Below, in pieces: positions 8,395-17,679 of a DNA stretch of 64,000 nucleotides; the first letter of the stretch is position 1; each line of letters opens with the position of its first letter. The stretch spans positions 62,001 through 126,000 of the forward strand of contig NZ_QXEC01000008.1 in assembly GCF_003583405.1 (NCBI RefSeq), in the 5' to 3' direction. Under the pieces are notes generated by a model. That model was not told the origin of the DNA. It was given only the letters and a program-made list of their open reading frames with translations, and ran no database searches. The position numbers were made by a program, and so were the translations under genes. The stretch comes from Micromonospora radicis. Its GTDB lineage: Bacteria > Actinomycetota > Actinomycetes > Mycobacteriales > Micromonosporaceae.

Positions 8395-8778
8395 TCACTC
8401 CAGTTCCAGCGGCAGGTACCCGGAGAGATCCGCCCGACTTCCACTCGCCCGTACGCGACCCTCCGTGACCGCCCGGGCCCAGTCGAGGCGCCCGGTCGCC
8501 AACCCGAGCCAGGTCTCCGGATCCATCTCCACCGTGTTCGCGGGGGTACCGCGGGTGTGTCGCGGCCCCGGAACACACTGAACTGCACCGTAAGGTGGGA
8601 CACGCACCTCCACCGATCGGCCGGGGGCACGCGCCGCGAGGGTGGTCAACAAGGCTCTGACCGCCGCACGGAGTACCGGCCGTTCGGGTGCTCGCCCCTC
8701 GTCGAGTGCCGCCAGCGCCGCGGTGACCGCGGCGGACTTAATGTACGGAGAGGACACGACGGGACGATACGGCGTCAT
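8395..8778 (-). CDS. Sterol-carrier-family-like small protein beside purF
   Basis: A 127-residue protein starting [20 protein letters not shown]. It belongs to the family annotated as sterol carrier (SCP-2-like, or bacterial MDMPI C-terminal-like), which in Streptomyces also sits immediately upstream of purF. The conserved part runs from [16 protein letters not shown] to [20 protein letters not shown] and [13 protein letters not shown], the last giving the usual alternation of helix and strand. No ligand can be inferred. The ATG at 8778 is chosen because the 18 codons before it are Arg/Gly-rich and not conserved. The 138 bp to the divergent gene at 8917 carry both promoters. Confidence 0.78.
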   Translation of the reverse strand: MTPYRPVVSSPYIKSAAVTAALAALDEGRAPERPVLRAAVRALLTTLAARAPGRSVEVRVPPYGAVQCVPGPRHTRGTPANTVEMDPETWLGLATGRLDWARAVTEGRVRASGSRADLSGYLPLELE

Positions 8779-8916
8779 CGCGCCGGGCCTCACGCTGGCC
8801 CTGGGTCGCGCCGATCCGCCCCGACAAGGCATAGTTGCCGACGGCGTATTCGTACCGTGATGTTCCCTCGGCCCGGCAACGGCCGGTCAGGGAGGTCAGT
8901 CCGGAAGGCGGTGGAC

Positions 8917-11154
8917 GTGTCAACACACCGACGAGCCTGGCAAAAGCGGGCCGGTGTGGTCGTGGCGCTGATTGTGGGCGCCCTGCTCGCGATCCCCGCC
9001 ACACCCGCCCTCGCCGCCACCGTGAACGTCATCCCCGGCGCGGTTACCGTCAACGCGGGCAGCGATGCCACGGTGACCGTACAGGTCACGCCGGGTGAGG
9101 GCGACACCACCGCCGAGATCAGCCTGACCGGTCTACCGGCGGGCGTCAGCTGCGCCAGGGGTTGCGGAAACGTCCAGTTCAACGGCCAAGCGCCGAGGGC
9201 GCAGCTGCTGACGCTGCGCGCCAACGACAACGCCCGCAACGGCAGTGCCACCGTCACGGTCCAGGTGCAGCCGGACAACTCCGATCCGGCGACCGCCAAC
9301 ATCCAGCTGACCGTTCGCGGCGAGCAGGCACCACCGACGTCGGCGCCGCCGACGACGCAGGCGCCGCAGACGGTCCGGTCGATCTCCGGCAAGGTGGTCA
9401 ACCAGGCCGGGGAGGGCGTGCCGAACGCGTACGTCCTGCTCAAGGACAGCGCCGGCACCCAGTACGACACGACCAGCAACGGTGACGGCAACTTCCGCTT
9501 CACCGGCACCAGCGATCGGCCGATCGCACCGGGCCGGATCGACCTCGGCGCGAGCGCGAACAACATCCGCGAGGTGGTGAGCTTCACCGCGAACGCCGGC
9601 CAGAGCATCACCGGCCGGCGGATCACGCTGGCGATCGCGGCCTCGACCAGCCCGACTCCGACGCCGTCCACAAGTGAGTCGGCGCCGCCCACCGAGGATC
9701 CGTTCGACGACGTGTTCCCCGAGGACGAGGAGACCCCCGGCGAGTCCGCGGTGGTCCAGACGCAGGCCAGCAACGATGAGTCGGGCGGCTTCGGCAGCTG
9801 GCTGCTGGTGCTGCTGGGTGGTCTCTTCGTGGCCGTCGGTGTCGGCACGATCGTGCTGCTCTGGATGAAGCGCAAGGAGAACGACGACGCCGAGGCCGAC
9901 GGGGACGCTCCCGCCGGTGCGCCAGCCGGCGCGGTTCCAGCGGCTCGCGGCTCCTTCGTCGGGGCGGACGACCAGACCCGGGTGGTGAACCGGGTCGGCG
10001 GCACGCCGGACCCGACCATGGTCGGCGGCCCCGGCCTGAGCAACGCGCCGACGATGATGCACCAGCCGGTCGTCGACGACGTCCCGCCGGATCCGTACGG
10101 CGCACCTCCGCAGCCCTACGGCGCCGCGGGTGCGGCCGGTCCGAACTGGTCCGGTGGCGGCTACGGCGAGGAGCCCGGCGGCTACGGCGCACCCGGTTAC
10201 GGCAACGCTCCCTCCTCGGGTGGCGGCTACGGCAACGCCCCGTCGTCCGGTGGGGGCTACGGCAACAGTCCCTCGTCGGGCAGTGGCTACGGCAGCCGCG
10301 ACTACGGCGCCGGCAGTGGCGGCAGCGACTACCCGCCCGCGCGTGGGGCTCCCGGTTACGGCGAGCGGTACGACGAGCCGACCGGGCGGTACAACGGCGA
10401 GGAGACCCGCTACCCGGCCGCCGCCGACCCGTACGCCACCGGCGTGTACGAGCCCGAGGCCGGCTCGGGCGGTTACCGCCCGGCCGAGTCCACCGGTTAC
10501 GGCCCGGCCGAGTCCACCGGTTACGGCCCGGCCGAGTCCACCGGTTACGGCCGGGGCGAGCCAGCCGGCGGGTACGGCCGCAACGAGCCGGCCGGCGGCT
10601 ACGGCCAGAGCGACTCGACCCGGCGCTACGGCCAGGGTGAGCCCACCGGCGGCTACGACCAGGGCAACCCGGCCGGCGGCTACGGGCAGGGCTACGGCCC
10701 GGCCGACGCGACCCGGGGCTACGGCCAGGGCGAGCCCACCGGCGGCTATGGGCAGAGCGACCCGGCCGGCGGCTACGGCCAGGGCGACCGGGGTTACGGC
10801 CCGGCAGACTCCACTTCCGGGTACGGCCAGGGTGAGGCGACCGGCGGCTACGGGCAGCAGCCCGGTGGCGCGTACGGCCCGGGTGGCTACGACCAGGCCG
10901 GTGGCTACGGCCAGGAGCCGCCACAGCAGCGCGGTGGCTACGACAACGCCTACGAGCCCGGTGGCGCGTACGGCCAGGGTGGCTACGAGCAGAGCGGTGG
11001 CTACGGCCAGGAGCCGCCCCGCCAACGCGGAAGCTACGAGCAGGGTGGTTACGATCAGGGCGCCGGATACGGCGACCCAGCTCAGGCCGGTCGGGGCCGC
11101 CCGGACAATCCGCCGGAACGCGGCGGTCGTCGACTGGACTGGTTGGACGACTGA
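8917..11154 (+). CDS. Cell-surface single-pass protein with a very long Gly-Tyr repeat tail
   Basis: A 745-residue protein. Residues 1-31 are a Sec signal peptide ending TPALA. An extracellular part follows, with two Ig-like or cell-adhesion-like beta segments (about 32-125) and a carboxypeptidase-regulatory-like beta domain (about 153-232: ISGKVVNQAGEGVPNAYVLL). Then come a Thr/Pro/Ser linker, a membrane span near 294-318, a basic stop-transfer (WMKRKEN) and about 420 cytoplasmic residues. From about residue 400 that tail is built of GGYGQ, GYGPAEST and GYDQ units. GTG 8917 follows a GGAAGG site at 8-base spacing; GTG 8911 is an alternative. The tail looks intrinsically disordered. I do not recognise a named protein; adhesion or scaffolding is only inferred. 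Confidence 0.8.
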   Translation: MSTHRRAWQKRAGVVVALIVGALLAIPATPALAATVNVIPGAVTVNAGSDATVTVQVTPGEGDTTAEISLTGLPAGVSCARGCGNVQFNGQAPRAQLLTLRANDNARNGSATVTVQVQPDNSDPATANIQLTVRGEQAPPTSAPPTTQAPQTVRSISGKVVNQAGEGVPNAYVLLKDSAGTQYDTTSNGDGNFRFTGTSDRPIAPGRIDLGASANNIREVVSFTANAGQSITGRRITLAIAASTSPTPTPSTSESAPPTEDPFDDVFPEDEETPGESAVVQTQASNDESGGFGSWLLVLLGGLFVAVGVGTIVLLWMKRKENDDAEADGDAPAGAPAGAVPAARGSFVGADDQTRVVNRVGGTPDPTMVGGPGLSNAPTMMHQPVVDDVPPDPYGAPPQPYGAAGAAGPNWSGGGYGEEPGGYGAPGYGNAPSSGGGYGNAPSSGGGYGNSPSSGSGYGSRDYGAGSGGSDYPPARGAPGYGERYDEPTGRYNGEETRYPAAADPYATGVYEPEAGSGGYRPAESTGYGPAESTGYGPAESTGYGRGEPAGGYGRNEPAGGYGQSDSTRRYGQGEPTGGYDQGNPAGGYGQGYGPADATRGYGQGEPTGGYGQSDPAGGYGQGDRGYGPADSTSGYGQGEATGGYGQQPGGAYGPGGYDQAGGYGQEPPQQRGGYDNAYEPGGAYGQGGYEQSGGYGQEPPRQRGSYEQGGYDQGAGYGDPAQAGRGRPDNPPERGGRRLDWLDD

Positions 11155-11199
11155 GGCCCCCGTCCCTGTTGGAGGTCGCCCGGCGCCAGCCGACGCAGC

Positions 11200-11243
11200 G
11201 ACGTCCAGCAGGGACGTCCAGCAGCGACGTCCAGCAGGGACGT
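11200..11243. repeat. 13-bp tandem repeat between convergent genes
   Basis: GACGTCCAGCAGG recurs at 11200, 11213 and 11226, the middle copy ending in C, and a fourth partial copy begins at 11239. Each unit starts with the palindrome GACGTC. It fills the 103-bp gap between the repeat-tailed surface gene and the ComB-like gene, where a terminator would be expected. Confidence 0.75.
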
Positions 11244-11257
11244 CGACGGCGGGTGGA

Positions 11258-12013
11258 TCAGGCGGCGGAGAAGACGCCCTGGCGGAGCACGGGTACCACC
11301 GTCGAGCAGCCGAGGCGTACCGCGATCTCGACGTCCTCGGCGAAGCCGCTCTCGATCAGCTCGCGGCCGGAGACGCAACCCCGGATCGCGGCCGGTACGT
11401 CCGGAGTGCTGGCCAACGCGGCGAGCGCCATGGCCGCCTCCACCGACAGGCCGCCCGGCGCACCGGACAGCGCGTCCAACACGCTGGCCGCGCCGAGCTG
11501 ATCCTCCACCGAGGGCCGCAGCGAGCCGTCCGGCCAGCGTTCTCCGGCGGCGATCACGCCGATCGGGTCGTCGGTCGAGCCGTACCCCTGACGCAGCAGC
11601 CAGCGCCCGACGGCGCGGGCGTTGCGCAGGTTGGCCGCGACCACCGGTATTCCGGTGGCGCTGGCAGCCGCGCTGATCGCCGAACCGTTCGGTGAGGGCA
11701 GTACCAGGTCGGAGACGACGGGCGCCCGACTCAACGCGGCCGGCGACAGCGACCACGGATGTGCCGCGGTGACCTGCCGACGCCCGGTCGCCACGATCGC
11801 GCCGACCCGGCGTGCGTAGTCGGCGGCCTGTTCACCCCACGGGAACGGGTGCACCCGCATCCCGCGACCGACCGCCACCTCGACGGTGGTGGTGAACGAC
11901 AACACGTCCACCACCACCAGTACCGCGCAGACCCGGCCGAGTTCCGCCGCCCCCGCGAGGCCCCAGTCGAACCGGGCCGCGGATCCGGGCTGGGCGTAGA
12001 CGGCCCCGGTCAA
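11258..12013 (-). CDS. 2-phosphosulfolactate phosphatase (ComB)-family protein
   Basis: A 251-residue member of the ComB family, whose founder makes sulfolactate from 2-phosphosulfolactate in coenzyme M synthesis. Family stretches seen are VLVVVDVLSFTTTVEVAVGRG, SLSPAAL, LVLPSPNGSAISA and VVAANLRNARAVGRWL. Actinomycetes do not make coenzyme M, so the true substrate is unknown. The frame is open to 12154, but that part overlaps purL and is Arg-rich. A TTG at 12013, two bases after the purL stop ends, gives the family length and suggests translational coupling to purL. The TTG start is an inference. Confidence 0.8.
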   Translation of the reverse strand: MTGAVYAQPGSAARFDWGLAGAAELGRVCAVLVVVDVLSFTTTVEVAVGRGMRVHPFPWGEQAADYARRVGAIVATGRRQVTAAHPWSLSPAALSRAPVVSDLVLPSPNGSAISAAASATGIPVVAANLRNARAVGRWLLRQGYGSTDDPIGVIAAGERWPDGSLRPSVEDQLGAASVLDALSGAPGGLSVEAAMALAALASTPDVPAAIRGCVSGRELIESGFAEDVEIAVRLGCSTVVPVLRQGVFSAA

Positions 12014-12017
12014 CGCC

Positions 12018-14777
12018 TCAGCGCTCGTCCGGCGACGCGGCCGGTGGTGCGGTCTGCGCGCCGTCGGCCCGACCCTCGCCAACCTCCGCCTCGGCCGGCG
12101 GCGGCGTCGTGGGCCGACGCAGCGGCGGCGTGGCCCGTTCGGTCGGCCGCTCATCGTCGGCCTCGACCGGCTCGGCGACCTCCGTCTCCGGTGCGGCGCT
12201 CTCGGGCGCCACGACGGGGTCGCTCGTCGGTGCCTCGACCGGGACGTCCTGCGCCACCGGCTCGGCGTGCGGGTCGTCGGACCGGTCAGCCACCGCCTCG
12301 TCGGCAGCGCCGGCCTCGGCGGGCGTCACCTCGAACGGGGCCACCCCACCGAACAGGCTCGGCAGCGTGCCGGTGTGCGCCTCGCGCAGCTCGTCCAGGC
12401 CGATCCGGAACTGGCCGCGCACCTCGAGCGCACCGGCGGCGGGATCGGTGACACCGATCAGCTCCCACGGCACGCCGTGCTCGCCGCAGAGCGCGGTGAA
12501 CGCCTTCTCGTGGCCGCGCGGCACCGACACCAGCACCCGGCCGGCGGACTCGCTGAACAGGAAGACGAACGGCATCGAGTTGCCCTCGAACCGCTCCGGC
12601 ACCGCGATCCGGGCACCGACGCCATACCTGAGGCAGGACTCCACCAGGCTCTGCGCGAGCCCACCGTCGGAGAGGTCGTGGGCCGAGCTGAGGTGGCCCA
12701 CCCGGGCGGCGGCGGCCAGCAGTTCGGCGAGCTGCTTCTCCCGGGCCAGGTCGACGTGCGGGGGTACGCCACCGAGGTGCTGGTGGGTCACCCAGGCCCA
12801 CTCCGAACCGGAGAGCTCCACGTGCGTCTCGCCGAGCAGGAAGAGCTGGTCGTGGTCGCCACTGCTGGGCTGCGGAACGAAGCCCATCGGCACCCGGTCG
12901 GCCACGTTGTCCAGCACGCCGAGCACGCCGACCACCGGCGTCGGGTGGATCGCCGCCGCACCGGTCTGGTTGTAGAAGCTGACGTTTCCGCCGGTGACCG
13001 GGATGCCCAGCTCGGCGCAGCCGTCGGCCAGGCCGCGTACCGCCTCGGCGAACTGCCACATCACGCCCGGATCCTCCGGCGAGCCGAAGTTCAGGCAGTT
13101 GGTGACGGCGATCGGCAGCGCGCCGGTCACCGCCACGTTCCGGTACGCCTCGGCCAACGCCAGCCTGGTGCCGTGGTACGGGTCAAGTCGGGCGTACCGG
13201 CCGTTGCCGTCGACCGACAGCGCCACCCCCAGCCCGGTCCGCTCGTCGATCCGGATCACGCCGGAGTCCTCCGGCTGGGCGAGCACGGTGTTGCCCAGCA
13301 CGTAGCGGTCGTACTGCTCGGTGACCCAGGTCTTGTCGGCGAGGTTCGGCGAGGCGATCATGCGCAGCACGGTCTCGCGGAGGGCGTCCGGGTCGGCCGG
13401 TCGGGGCAGCGTCTCGGCCCGGTCGGCCTGGAGCAGGATCAGGTCGGCCGGCTCCCGCATCGGGCGGGCGTACACCGGCCCGTCGTCGACCAGCGAGCCC
13501 GGCGGTACGTCAACGACCAGCTGGTCGCGCCAGGTGATCAGCAGGCGGCCCGGCTGACCGTCCTCGGTCGGCGCGGTGACCTCGCCGATCGCGGTGGCCA
13601 GTACGCCCCACTTCTCGCAGGTCTTCAGCACCGCCTCGAGCTTCTCCGGCGCGACGACCAGGAGCATCCGCTCCTGGGACTCGCTGGCCAGGATCTCGTG
13701 CGGCTCCATCGACGGCTCGCGCAGCGGTACCCGCTCCAGCCACACCCGCATGCCGGTGCCGGCCGAGGCGGCGGTCTCGGTGAGCGCGCAGGTCAGCCCG
13801 GCACCGCCGAGATCCTGGATGCCGACGACCAGCTCGGCGTCGTACAGCTCGAGGCACGCCTCGATCAGCAGCTTCTCGATGAACGGGTCACCGACCTGCA
13901 CCGACGGGCGGCGCTGCTCGCTGCCCTCGTCGAAGGTGGCGCTGGCCAGCACCGACACGCCGCCGATGCCGTCACGGCCGGTCTTCGCGCCCATCAGCAC
14001 GACGACGTTGCCGGGGCCGGTGGCCTCCTTCTTCTGCAGCCGGTTGACCGGCAGCACGCCGAGGCAGAGCGCGTTGACCAGCGGGTTGCCCTGGTAGCAG
14101 GGGTCGAAGACCACCTCGCCACCGATGTTGGGCAGGCCGAGGCAGTTGCCGTACCCGCCGACCCCGGCGACCACGCCGGGCAGCACCCGGGCGGTGTCGG
14201 GGTGGTCGGCGGCGCCGAAGCGCAGCGGGTCCATCACGGCGACCGGGCGGGCCCCCATGGCGAGGATGTCGCGGACGATGCCACCGACGCCGGTCGCCGC
14301 GCCCTGGTACGGCTCGACGAAGCTCGGGTGGTTGTGCGACTCGACCTTGAAGGTCACCGCCAGTTCGTCGGAGACCTGCACCACACCCGCGTTCTCGCCG
14401 ATGCCGGCCAGCAGCCGGTCGCTCGGCGGAGCCTTCTCACCGAACTGCCGCAGGTGCACCTTGCTCGACTTGTAGGAGCAGTGCTCGCTCCACATGATCG
14501 AGTACATCGCCAGCTCGGACTGGGTCGGCCGGCGGTCCAGGAGGTGCCGGATCCGGTCGTACTCGTCGTCGCGGAGCCCGAGTTCGGCGTACGGCTGGAG
14601 TTCCTCCGGGGTGCCCTCGGCGCGCGGCACGGTGTCCACCCCGTCGGCCCAGTCGGCGGCCGCGGAGGCGTGCCGGGCCGGGACGGCCGACGGCGCGGCG
14701 GCCGGTCCCGGCTGCGTCGGCGCGGCGGCCGGATATGCCTCCGGGGTCTCCCGGACCGGGTCCGGATGCGTGGTCAT
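12018..14777 (-). CDS. purL: PurL, FGAM synthase large subunit, with a long C-terminal tail
   Basis: A 919-residue ATP-dependent subunit of phosphoribosylformylglycinamidine synthase, which works with PurQ (glutaminase) and PurS. Conserved motifs are [41 protein letters not shown] and [12 protein letters not shown]. Typical actinobacterial PurL is about 750 residues. Here about 50 low-complexity residues precede the catalytic part, and about 110 Pro/Glu/Ala-rich residues follow the normal end near [13 protein letters not shown]. The tail is probably disordered and its role is unknown. The ATG at 14777 follows a GAGGAG site. PurQ lies 67 bp upstream and the ComB-like gene follows at once. Confidence 0.95.
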   Translation of the reverse strand: MTTHPDPVRETPEAYPAAAPTQPGPAAAPSAVPARHASAAADWADGVDTVPRAEGTPEELQPYAELGLRDDEYDRIRHLLDRRPTQSELAMYSIMWSEHCSYKSSKVHLRQFGEKAPPSDRLLAGIGENAGVVQVSDELAVTFKVESHNHPSFVEPYQGAATGVGGIVRDILAMGARPVAVMDPLRFGAADHPDTARVLPGVVAGVGGYGNCLGLPNIGGEVVFDPCYQGNPLVNALCLGVLPVNRLQKKEATGPGNVVVLMGAKTGRDGIGGVSVLASATFDEGSEQRRPSVQVGDPFIEKLLIEACLELYDAELVVGIQDLGGAGLTCALTETAASAGTGMRVWLERVPLREPSMEPHEILASESQERMLLVVAPEKLEAVLKTCEKWGVLATAIGEVTAPTEDGQPGRLLITWRDQLVVDVPPGSLVDDGPVYARPMREPADLILLQADRAETLPRPADPDALRETVLRMIASPNLADKTWVTEQYDRYVLGNTVLAQPEDSGVIRIDERTGLGVALSVDGNGRYARLDPYHGTRLALAEAYRNVAVTGALPIAVTNCLNFGSPEDPGVMWQFAEAVRGLADGCAELGIPVTGGNVSFYNQTGAAAIHPTPVVGVLGVLDNVADRVPMGFVPQPSSGDHDQLFLLGETHVELSGSEWAWVTHQHLGGVPPHVDLAREKQLAELLAAAARVGHLSSAHDLSDGGLAQSLVESCLRYGVGARIAVPERFEGNSMPFVFLFSESAGRVLVSVPRGHEKAFTALCGEHGVPWELIGVTDPAAGALEVRGQFRIGLDELREAHTGTLPSLFGGVAPFEVTPAEAGAADEAVADRSDDPHAEPVAQDVPVEAPTSDPVVAPESAAPETEVAEPVEADDERPTERATPPLRRPTTPPPAEAEVGEGRADGAQTAPPAASPDER

Positions 14778-14844
14778 GACCTCTCCTCGTTGCGCTCGCC
14801 GCCGCGGGGGCGGGTGAGCCGACCGATGATCCCGACGCGGACGG

Positions 14845-15528
14845 TCACGCCGGCGCCCCCACCAGGTGCTTGAGCACCGAGGTGAAGAAGCCGAGGCCGT
14901 CGAGGGAGGGGCCGGTGAGCGCCTCCACCGCGTGCTCGGGATGCGGCATGATGCCGACCACGTTGCCGGCGGGGTTGGTGATGGCGGCGATGTCGCGCTG
15001 CGACCCGTTGGGGTTGCCGCCGACGTACCGGGCGACGACCCGGCCCTCGGCTTCGAGTGCGTCCAGCGTCGCGGTGTCGGCGACGTAGCAGCCCTCGCCG
15101 TTCTTCACCGGGATCAGCACCTCCTGCCCCGGCTGGAACGTATTCGTCCAGGCGGTGCCGGTGGCCTCGATGCGCAGGATCTGGTCGCGGTTGCGGAAGT
15201 GCAAGTGCTGGTTGCGGGTGAGCGCGCCGGGCAGCAGGTGCGCTTCGCAGAGGATCTGGAAGCCGTTGCAGATGCCGAGCACGGGCAGCCCGCCGGCGGC
15301 CGCGTCGACAATCTTCTCCATCACCGGGGCGAACCGGGCGATGGCGCCGCAGCGCAGGTAGTCGCCGTAGGAGAAGCCGCCGGGCAGGACCACGGCGTCC
15401 ACCCCGTGCAGCTCCGGGTCACCGTGCCAGAGGCGGACGGGCTCCGCCCCGGCGATCCGGACGGCCCGGGCCGCGTCCCCGTCGTCCAGCGAGCCGGGGA
15501 AGGTCACCACACCGACCCGCGCGGTCAC
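14845..15528 (-). CDS. purQ: PurQ, FGAM synthase glutaminase subunit
   Basis: A 227-residue class I glutamine amidotransferase that supplies ammonia to PurL. The nucleophile lies in [13 protein letters not shown], and the His-x-Glu pair in [12 protein letters not shown] completes the triad. The start reads [23 protein letters not shown] 15528 overlaps the purS stop codon by four bases (GTGA), so purS and purQ are translationally coupled. Confidence 0.96.
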   Translation of the reverse strand: MTARVGVVTFPGSLDDGDAARAVRIAGAEPVRLWHGDPELHGVDAVVLPGGFSYGDYLRCGAIARFAPVMEKIVDAAAGGLPVLGICNGFQILCEAHLLPGALTRNQHLHFRNRDQILRIEATGTAWTNTFQPGQEVLIPVKNGEGCYVADTATLDALEAEGRVVARYVGGNPNGSQRDIAAITNPAGNVVGIMPHPEHAVEALTGPSLDGLGFFTSVLKHLVGAPA

Positions 15529-15788
15529 GACCGGGCGTCCGCGGGTTCGTCGGCGGAGACCAGGTGGACGGTGAAGTCCTCGATGACCGGATTCGCGAGC
15601 AGCTTGTCGGCGATCTCCCGGGCCCGGTCCAGGTCCGGTTCACCGGTGAAGTCGATCTCGATCCGCCTGCCGATCCGTACCGAGGCGACGTCGTTGACGC
15701 CGAGCCGGGGCAGCGCGTTTGCGACGGCCTGGCCCTGCGGATCGAGGATCTCGGGCTTGAGCATGACGTCGACGACGACGCGAGGCAC
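15525..15788 (-). CDS. purS: PurS, FGAM synthase small subunit
   Basis: An 87-residue alpha/beta protein that bridges PurL and PurQ and channels ammonia. It reads [20 protein letters not shown] and then a G-x-R/I-x-I strand pattern ([11 protein letters not shown]). The frame is open upstream to 16016, but the GTG at 15788 has an AGGAG site six bases away and gives the family length. It is the first gene of the purS-purQ-purL unit. Confidence 0.95.
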   Translation of the reverse strand: MPRVVVDVMLKPEILDPQGQAVANALPRLGVNDVASVRIGRRIEIDFTGEPDLDRAREIADKLLANPVIEDFTVHLVSADEPADARS

Positions 15789-16194
15789 TGGGCACTCCTG
15801 ACTGTGTACGCAGTTGGGTGCCGACCCACAACGGGCGAGCGCAGCCAGCCTACCTGGCAGATACGGCGGCAGCCGCACCGGTGGGACGGCGTTGGACCTC
15901 ACCCGCGCCGCCCGTCGGGACCGATACGGGTTCGTTGCTGTCCCGATACGGCTTTGTTGCCGACCTCCTCGGCGGGTCGCGTCGGCGCACTGCACGCCAG
16001 GGCAGGTATCGGACACCGGAAACGACTATGACATCACCCTGTTTCGATGAGCCTCTTGTGAAACACCTCACCGGGCCCTACGGTACATCGTCAGACATCG
16101 ATTGATCGGTGTCGCGGTGGCGGACCACCCCCGTCGACCACCGCAGGTCGACCCGGCGAACCCGGGTCACGCCAACCCCGAAGGAGCCCTTCCG
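15789..16194. promoter_or_regulatory. 406-bp divergent intergenic region, purS versus protease
   Basis: No gene is visible. It should contain the purS promoter on the left and the protease promoter on the right. Two imperfect direct repeats of about 21 bp, starting GATACGG at 15923 and 15945 and ending in GTTGC plus a few bases, lie in the middle, and a third GATACGG is at 15860. The right half is comparatively AT-rich (around 16025-16110). Confidence 0.55.
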
Positions 16195-16875
16195 ATGCGC
16201 ATCCGATCCCTGATCGCGGTCCTCGCCACAGCCCTGGCCGGCGCACTCGGCGCCAGTTCCGGCGCGATCGCCTCGCCAGTCAGCCCGTACATCATCGGCG
16301 GCGGAACCGTCTCCTCCGCACCCTGGGCCGCGGCGGTCTTCAGCAACGGCTCGTTCACCTGCTCCGGCACGATCATCGCGCCGCAGTGGGTGCTCACCGC
16401 GCGGCACTGCCTCGGCGGCACGATGTCCGTCCGGGTGGGCAGCGTCTACCAGGGCTCCGGCGGCGTGACCCGCACGGTGAGCGCCACCTACGGCCGCTAC
16501 GACCTGGCGCTGATGCGGCTGTCCAGCTCCGTGAGCACCAGCTACGTCACCCTGGCCAACAGCAACCCGCCGGTCAACTCGACCAACTCCATCTACGGCT
16601 GGGGCATGACCTGCTACAGCGGCTGCTCGGCATCGCCCCAGCTCAAGACCGCGTCGGTCCGGGTCACCAGCACCAGCGCCAGCGACGCGTACGGCGGCCA
16701 GGCGATCCGGAGCACCAGGATCAACGGCAACGCCTGGCGGGGCGACTCCGGTGGCCCCCAGTTCTACAACGGCGCACAGGTCGGGGTGGCCTCCACCGCC
16801 GACGGCGTGAACATCCAGAACTACGGCAGCGTCGCGTTCAACCGTGCCTGGATCACCTCGGTGGCCGGTGTCTGA
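16195..16875 (+). CDS. Secreted trypsin-like serine protease (S1 family)
   Basis: A 226-residue exported protease. Residues 1 to about 27 are a signal peptide (MRIRSLIAVLATALAGALGA, cleavage near AIAS). The catalytic triad is visible: H71 in LTARHC, Asp in GRYDLALMRL and Ser in WRGDSGGPQF. Six cysteines, including FTCSGT with ARHC and CYSGC, allow disulfides typical of chymotrypsin-fold enzymes. The prodomain is very short, so the mature N-terminus is probably IIGGG. The ATG at 16195 follows an AAGGAG site at 8-base spacing. It is monocistronic; an extracellular nutritional or signalling protease is the natural role. Confidence 0.92.
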   Translation: MRIRSLIAVLATALAGALGASSGAIASPVSPYIIGGGTVSSAPWAAAVFSNGSFTCSGTIIAPQWVLTARHCLGGTMSVRVGSVYQGSGGVTRTVSATYGRYDLALMRLSSSVSTSYVTLANSNPPVNSTNSIYGWGMTCYSGCSASPQLKTASVRVTSTSASDAYGGQAIRSTRINGNAWRGDSGGPQFYNGAQVGVASTADGVNIQNYGSVAFNRAWITSVAGV

Positions 16876-17004
16876 CGGTTAGCGCCCCGGCGGCGCGGAT
16901 GGTGGGCTACGCGCCCGCCGTCCGCGCCGCGTTGTTTTGCAGCATCCGATCAGGTGAACAAGGCCTCACGATGAGCCAGGACCGAGCCTGCCAGCATCGG
17001 AAAC

Positions 17005-17463
17005 GTGCTGGTCGTGACGACGGATCAACTTCCCGGCTACGAGATCCGCCAGATCCTCGGCGAGGTCGTCTCCTCGATGGCCCGAACCCGCAACCCGTAC
17101 CGCGAGGGCGTGAAGAACCTGCGCGGCGGCGCGTACGACCCCTCGGCGCCCGACAACCTCACCCGCTGGCGTACCGACTCGGTGTCCCGACTCGGCGAGG
17201 AGGCCCGGCGGCTCGGCGCGAACGCCGTGGTGGGAATGCGGTTCGACAGCCGCGACTGCGGCGAGATGTGGATGGAGATCTGCGCCTACGGCACCGCGGT
17301 GATCGTGGCGCCCACGGTGCCCGACATCATGCCGCCCGACCAGCCCATCATCGCCGCGGAGACCGCCAACGACCCGGCCTTCGCCGAGTCCCTCGGCGGT
17401 ATCGCCGAACCGGCCAGCGCCCCCAACCTCACCTCCGCCCCCGAAACCCCCACCCGCGACTAA
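17005..17463 (+). CDS. YbjQ/UPF0145-family protein
   Basis: A 152-residue protein starting VLVVTTDQLPGYEIRQILGE. The pattern GYEIRQILGEV, then ARTRNPYREGVKNLRGG, then EEARRLGANAVVGMRFD is the conserved core of the YbjQ (heavy-metal-binding-like) family, a small pentamer-forming fold of unknown function. About 40 extra C-terminal residues rich in Ala/Pro/Thr are probably disordered. GTG 17005 fits the family start. It is followed by a long palindromic repeat and then convergent purB. Confidence 0.85.
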   Translation: MLVVTTDQLPGYEIRQILGEVVSSMARTRNPYREGVKNLRGGAYDPSAPDNLTRWRTDSVSRLGEEARRLGANAVVGMRFDSRDCGEMWMEICAYGTAVIVAPTVPDIMPPDQPIIAAETANDPAFAESLGGIAEPASAPNLTSAPETPTRD

Positions 17464-17484
17464 CCCACTCCGCACCGCACCGCA

Positions 17485-17591
17485 GATCTTGCGCTTTCGG
17501 TCGCCCCGCCAGGCGCGCCCCGCGATCTTGCACTTTGTGTCGCCCTTACGCACCTTTTATGAACTTTCGCCCCGACAGGAATCGCAAGATC
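17485..17591. repeat. Palindromic intergenic repeat (GATCTTGC type) with an extra half copy
   Basis: An arm beginning GATCTTGCACTTTGTGTCGC at 17524 pairs imperfectly with CGACAGGAATCGCAAGATC at 17573-17591. A further copy of the left arm (GATCTTGCGCTTTCGGTCGC) sits just upstream at 17485. The stretch lies between the convergent YbjQ and purB genes, so it may act as a terminator. Its length, and the duplicated arm, suggest a dispersed repeat instead of a purpose-built hairpin. Confidence 0.7.
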
Positions 17592-17679
17592 AACGCGCTC
17601 CCGCCACGCGGGGAGGGGCGGCGCGGGAGAGGGGGTGGCGTGGGGCGGGGGGCGGTGCGTGGGAGGGCTGGGGGCTGGG

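Noticed and set aside
11200..11243. CRISPR array
   Set aside because: Units are 13 bp with no spacers between them; this is a plain tandem repeat.
12267..14873. An 868-codon open frame on the plus strand opposite purL
   Set aside because: Antisense shadow of purL with no motif. Long antisense frames are normal at this G+C content.
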